This document shows positions 61,328 through 64,000 of a DNA stretch of 64,000 nt, one piece after another (the first letter of the stretch is position 1; the number at the start of each line of letters is the position of its first letter). Below the pieces are notes generated by a model. The model saw only the letters and a program-made list of their open reading frames with translations, made no database searches and had not been told where the DNA came from. The position numbers and the translations under genes are program-made. The stretch is from JBCCTX01 sp964652565 (GTDB taxonomy: Bacteria; Bacteroidota; Bacteroidia; J057), in contig CAZZEC010000002.1 in NCBI GenBank assembly GCA_964652565.1, positions 20,374 through 84,373 of the forward strand, written 5' to 3'.

Positions 61328-64000
61328 CTATCCTTCAGGAGGACTTACTACATTCACCCAGCGTCCCCCCCTACGAGCATTTATGGTATAATCGTACATA
61401 GCTTCACTGTAGACAACAGGAAGGTAATATTTACCCTGGTATGTAGCCTGCAATCTGAATATATACTTTTTTGTCTTCCCTTCTGGCAAATCGAAAAAGG
61501 TGTATATCCGATCATCTCTAATATCTTGATAGGTAGGCTCATCTCCGCCATTTTCTATATTGTATAGTCGGGAATTATAAATCTCCCACCCAGAGGGAAA
61601 AATTTGATTTAGTACCATATCTTCATAAGTACCTTTTTTCCCCACATTTGTAATAGCTACCTCTGCGAAGAACTCCGTCCCCTGAGGTATATTTGCAGGA
61701 TCGAGTATCTCACCATTTAACTGTGTGTACTTCACACTCATTGATACTCCATTGGAAGTGCTACGCTCATCTCCTTTCAAAGGAGTACCTTCCGATATTA
61801 ATCTTACAAACAGCATCTGATCACTTTCATTTGTAATGTTAACTCCTGTTTCAATTTCCGGATCCAACATTTGCTGCCAAATAGCTGCCTGCTCTTCTTT
61901 ATTTTCAGCAGAGGCCCCATTCTTTGCAATGGAAAATTGCATTCCTGCCGCTGGATTCTCCCTCCCTACATAGCGAGCCATAGCAACCAGACAGAATGCT
62001 GTAGTATGTGTGCTCAGCCAATTGGAAGATGATAACCGGTCTGAAATATCCGATACTAGCTCATTAGCTTCATCTTTAGCATCCATCGTACAAAGGGCAT
62101 CCAACATGATTGCCCTATCTCTGAGTGCTGATCCGTAAGTATATGAGACTCTCTTATATTCAGGGACATTTGTATCAAGACCATTACGTATCTTATCAGA
62201 TATGCGCTGTTGACCTGCAAGATAATATGCTGCAGCTAGGTGGTATTTTGCCACGAGATAAAGATTGCTTTCCTGACGCAGTCTATTCATTGCTCCGATA
62301 TTCGGGATACCTGCCTTAGCTAACAGATATAATCTATATGCCTGAGAAAGTTGTTCAGCTTGCTCATACCAGGGGGTAGGTGCCTGGCCTGTCCAGGAAT
62401 TTGCTTTGTCGCGTTGATAATTTTTCCAATCATTCAACATATCCTGAGGAACATAATATCCTGCATTTTGGGCTTCTAACAAGAAGTGCCCTACATAATT
62501 TGTACTCCAGGTGTTTGCAGATCTATTTCCCGGCCAATAGGCAAATCCTCCATTTCCAAGCTGAAATCTCCGTATTCGATCGATAGCCGCCCGTACATTT
62601 CCGTCTATACTCCGTTTCTGTTTATCGTCTAAATCCAGCAAGCGGCTAAGATATATCTGAGGAAATGCGCTAGAAGTAGTTTGCTCCAAACAACCATATG
62701 GGTAACGAATCAGGTAATTCAATCTTTTGCCTAGATTGAGCGGAGGAATGGAGGACAATTCTAGCATTCCCTGATTCGTGCCTTGTACCCCTAAGGGCGT
62801 GTAGCGTTGGCTCCATGTTTGTCCAGGTGCCAGAGTAGCTGATATAACCTCAGTTACGGGTGGGTTGGGTAAACGGATATCTATATCAGTTTCGTAAATA
62901 GCGACTTCTCTTCCACTCGTTGCTGTTATTTTAATGTGTCCTGTTCCTAATAAGGGTTTTACTTTCAAGTCAAAATTAAGCACTTGATCCCCTACGCTTT
63001 GCATGGCAATATTTTGTTCTCTAGCTCCCTGGACTTCCAATAATTCATTTGTCTCTACCTTTATTTTGACATTCTTGATCTTGTCATCCATTACAAATAC
63101 AGTCGTTGGAAGCTTGAGGGTTTCTTCAGGGCCCAATACTCTTGGAAGTGAGCCCAATACCATGAGTGGCTTTTTCACAGGAGTCATCTTTTCAGCATGT
63201 CCATATGCTCCTTTGTCGCCTGCTACAACCATAGTCTTAACAGAACCCACATAATTTGGCATTTCAATGGTATGAGTGGTAGATTTCCCTTTTTCCAGAT
63301 AGAAAGGACCTAAATATTTCACTACAGGTTTAAATCTATTTTGTTTACTAGCATCGGGATTTATGCTCTCGGCCCCATCTCCACCAATACTTAACAAGTT
63401 CCCCATTTCTCCAGCATAAGAGGCTACCACCTGATCAAAAATATCCCAGGTTTTCACGTGCAAAGCTTCTCGCAGGTAAAATACTTTATGAGGGTCCGGT
63501 GTTTGGTACCTGGTAATATCTAATAATCCTTCATCTATCATTGCCAGGGTATACGTCATGGGTTTACCTTCTGCCTCACTTATGCGGATGGATACTTCTT
63601 CATTAGGTGCTAGCTGGTCTGGCATAGAAATTTCTGGTTCCAGATGAGTATCTGGATCTTCCACAAATACTGGAATGACGCCATACATTCGAATGGGGAG
63701 GTCATTTTCAGTTTGTGCATGAGGTTGCAATAATGTTATATGTACGTATATATTAGGCGCCATTTCCGGCGTAGTTTTGAAACTGTACTGTGTCATACCT
63801 TCCTTCGCTTCAATCCAATGCGATTCCAGTATGTCTGCTCCTTGTTCAATACTGATTAGCGCTCTTCCCGAAAATCCTGTAGGAACATTCAATGTCACGG
63901 TTTCTCCTACCTCATAGGAGTCCTTATCAGCTGTAAAGGAAAGCATCTTGGCCCCCTCGTTGCCCCCACTTCCCGACCTGCCTCTCCAACCCGGATAGTC
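61328..64000 (-). CDS. Alpha-2-macroglobulin family protein (5' end beyond window)
   Basis: About 890 visible residues; the frame stays open through the right edge, so the N-terminal MG domains are missing. Visible are macroglobulin-like sandwiches, a bait-like region, and the thioester sequence PYGCLEQTTS with an intact C-x-E-Q. The thioester-containing helical domain (YWPGNRSANTWSTNYVGHFL) and the C-terminal receptor-like sandwich follow. Bacterial A2M traps proteases at the cell surface. It lies beside an M48 protease and a PrcB-like gene. Confidence 0.9.
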   Translation of the reverse strand, partial: DYPGWRGRSGSGGNEGAKMLSFTADKDSYEVGETVTLNVPTGFSGRALISIEQGADILESHWIEAKEGMTQYSFKTTPEMAPNIYVHITLLQPHAQTENDLPIRMYGVIPVFVEDPDTHLEPEISMPDQLAPNEEVSIRISEAEGKPMTYTLAMIDEGLLDITRYQTPDPHKVFYLREALHVKTWDIFDQVVASYAGEMGNLLSIGGDGAESINPDASKQNRFKPVVKYLGPFYLEKGKSTTHTIEMPNYVGSVKTMVVAGDKGAYGHAEKMTPVKKPLMVLGSLPRVLGPEETLKLPTTVFVMDDKIKNVKIKVETNELLEVQGAREQNIAMQSVGDQVLNFDLKVKPLLGTGHIKITATSGREVAIYETDIDIRLPNPPVTEVISATLAPGQTWSQRYTPLGVQGTNQGMLELSSIPPLNLGKRLNYLIRYPYGCLEQTTSSAFPQIYLSRLLDLDDKQKRSIDGNVRAAIDRIRRFQLGNGGFAYWPGNRSANTWSTNYVGHFLLEAQNAGYYVPQDMLNDWKNYQRDKANSWTGQAPTPWYEQAEQLSQAYRLYLLAKAGIPNIGAMNRLRQESNLYLVAKYHLAAAYYLAGQQRISDKIRNGLDTNVPEYKRVSYTYGSALRDRAIMLDALCTMDAKDEANELVSDISDRLSSSNWLSTHTTAFCLVAMARYVGRENPAAGMQFSIAKNGASAENKEEQAAIWQQMLDPEIETGVNITNESDQMLFVRLISEGTPLKGDERSTSNGVSMSVKYTQLNGEILDPANIPQGTEFFAEVAITNVGKKGTYEDMVLNQIFPSGWEIYNSRLYNIENGGDEPTYQDIRDDRIYTFFDLPEGKTKKYIFRLQATYQGKYYLPVVYSEAMYDYTINARRGGRWVNVVSPPEG

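Noticed and set aside
1..64000. tRNA, rRNA or CRISPR arrays
   Set aside because: I saw no cloverleaf-like element with a GGTTCGAATCC-type arm, no rRNA stretch and no evenly spaced direct repeats.

Overview
The window is 64 kb of an AT-rich chromosome from a member of the Bacteroidota, probably free-living and possibly marine. I cannot place it below phylum with confidence. The phylum call rests on the gene content: a TonB-dependent receptor with a carboxypeptidase-regulatory-like N-terminus, a DUF3857/transglutaminase protein, alpha-2-macroglobulin, a PrcB-like lipoprotein, acyl-ACP thioesterase, secreted RraA, sulfatase and Tat-exported Gfo/Idh/MocA proteins, ClpC and Bacteroidota-style intergenic repeats. 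I saw no rRNA, tRNA or CRISPR array. A 100-N assembly gap lies at 36547-36646.

Layout. 1-2.2 kb: divergent Tat-exported oxidoreductase (cut by the left edge) and class V aminotransferase. 2.2-5.2 kb: lipid-asymmetry operon (CBS protein, mlaE, mlaF, mlaD), read leftward. 5.6-6.5 kb: tandem universal stress protein. 6.6-7.4 kb: a gene graveyard holding a transposase HTH piece and an internally deleted Fic gene. 7.9-12.3 kb: sugar porter, a tiny lipoprotein, a DUF819 membrane protein and an exported polysaccharide pyruvyl transferase-like protein. 12.6-21.3 kb: a catabolic block of secreted proteins (RraA-like aldolase, beta-propeller/hydratase fusion, sulfatase and glycosidase in one tight leftward operon, flanked by an unknown secreted protein and a CE7 esterase). 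21.8-30.8 kb: hsp20, IscA-like, cysteine desulfurase, gatC, clpC, nuoH, a methyltransferase and a sodium:solute symporter. 30.8-39 kb: MFS transporter, small membrane and coiled-coil proteins, AI-2E transporter, NeuD-like acyltransferase, metallo-beta-lactamase hydrolase, DUF4920 and thioesterase. 39.4-46.4 kb: a rightward transport operon (His-rich protein, TonB receptor, ABC ATPase, two large ABC-2 permeases). 46.5-48.7 kb: HepT/MntA toxin-antitoxin, an unknown overlapping gene pair and gene remnants. 48.9-64 kb: DUF3857 protein, gatB, ferredoxin, ParA with a ribbon-helix-helix-like partner, nuoA/nuoB, def, ruvX, a barrel-like protein with an M48 protease, a PrcB-like lipoprotein and alpha-2-macroglobulin (cut by the right edge).

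The strongest unexplained signal is two related families of small non-coding inverted-repeat elements. Family A has five copies of about 123 bp; family B has two apparently identical copies of 141 bp. Their terminal repeats share a common core. Both B copies are flanked by perfect 11-bp target duplications and the A copies by decayed ones, so both look like transposed MITEs. All seven sit in 5' intergenic regions. Other points of interest are a predicted exported hydratase-aldolase pair, a putative metal-related TonB/His-rich/ABC-2 operon, a sigma-54-like hsp20 promoter with two phased operators, and several remnants that look like internal-deletion fusions.
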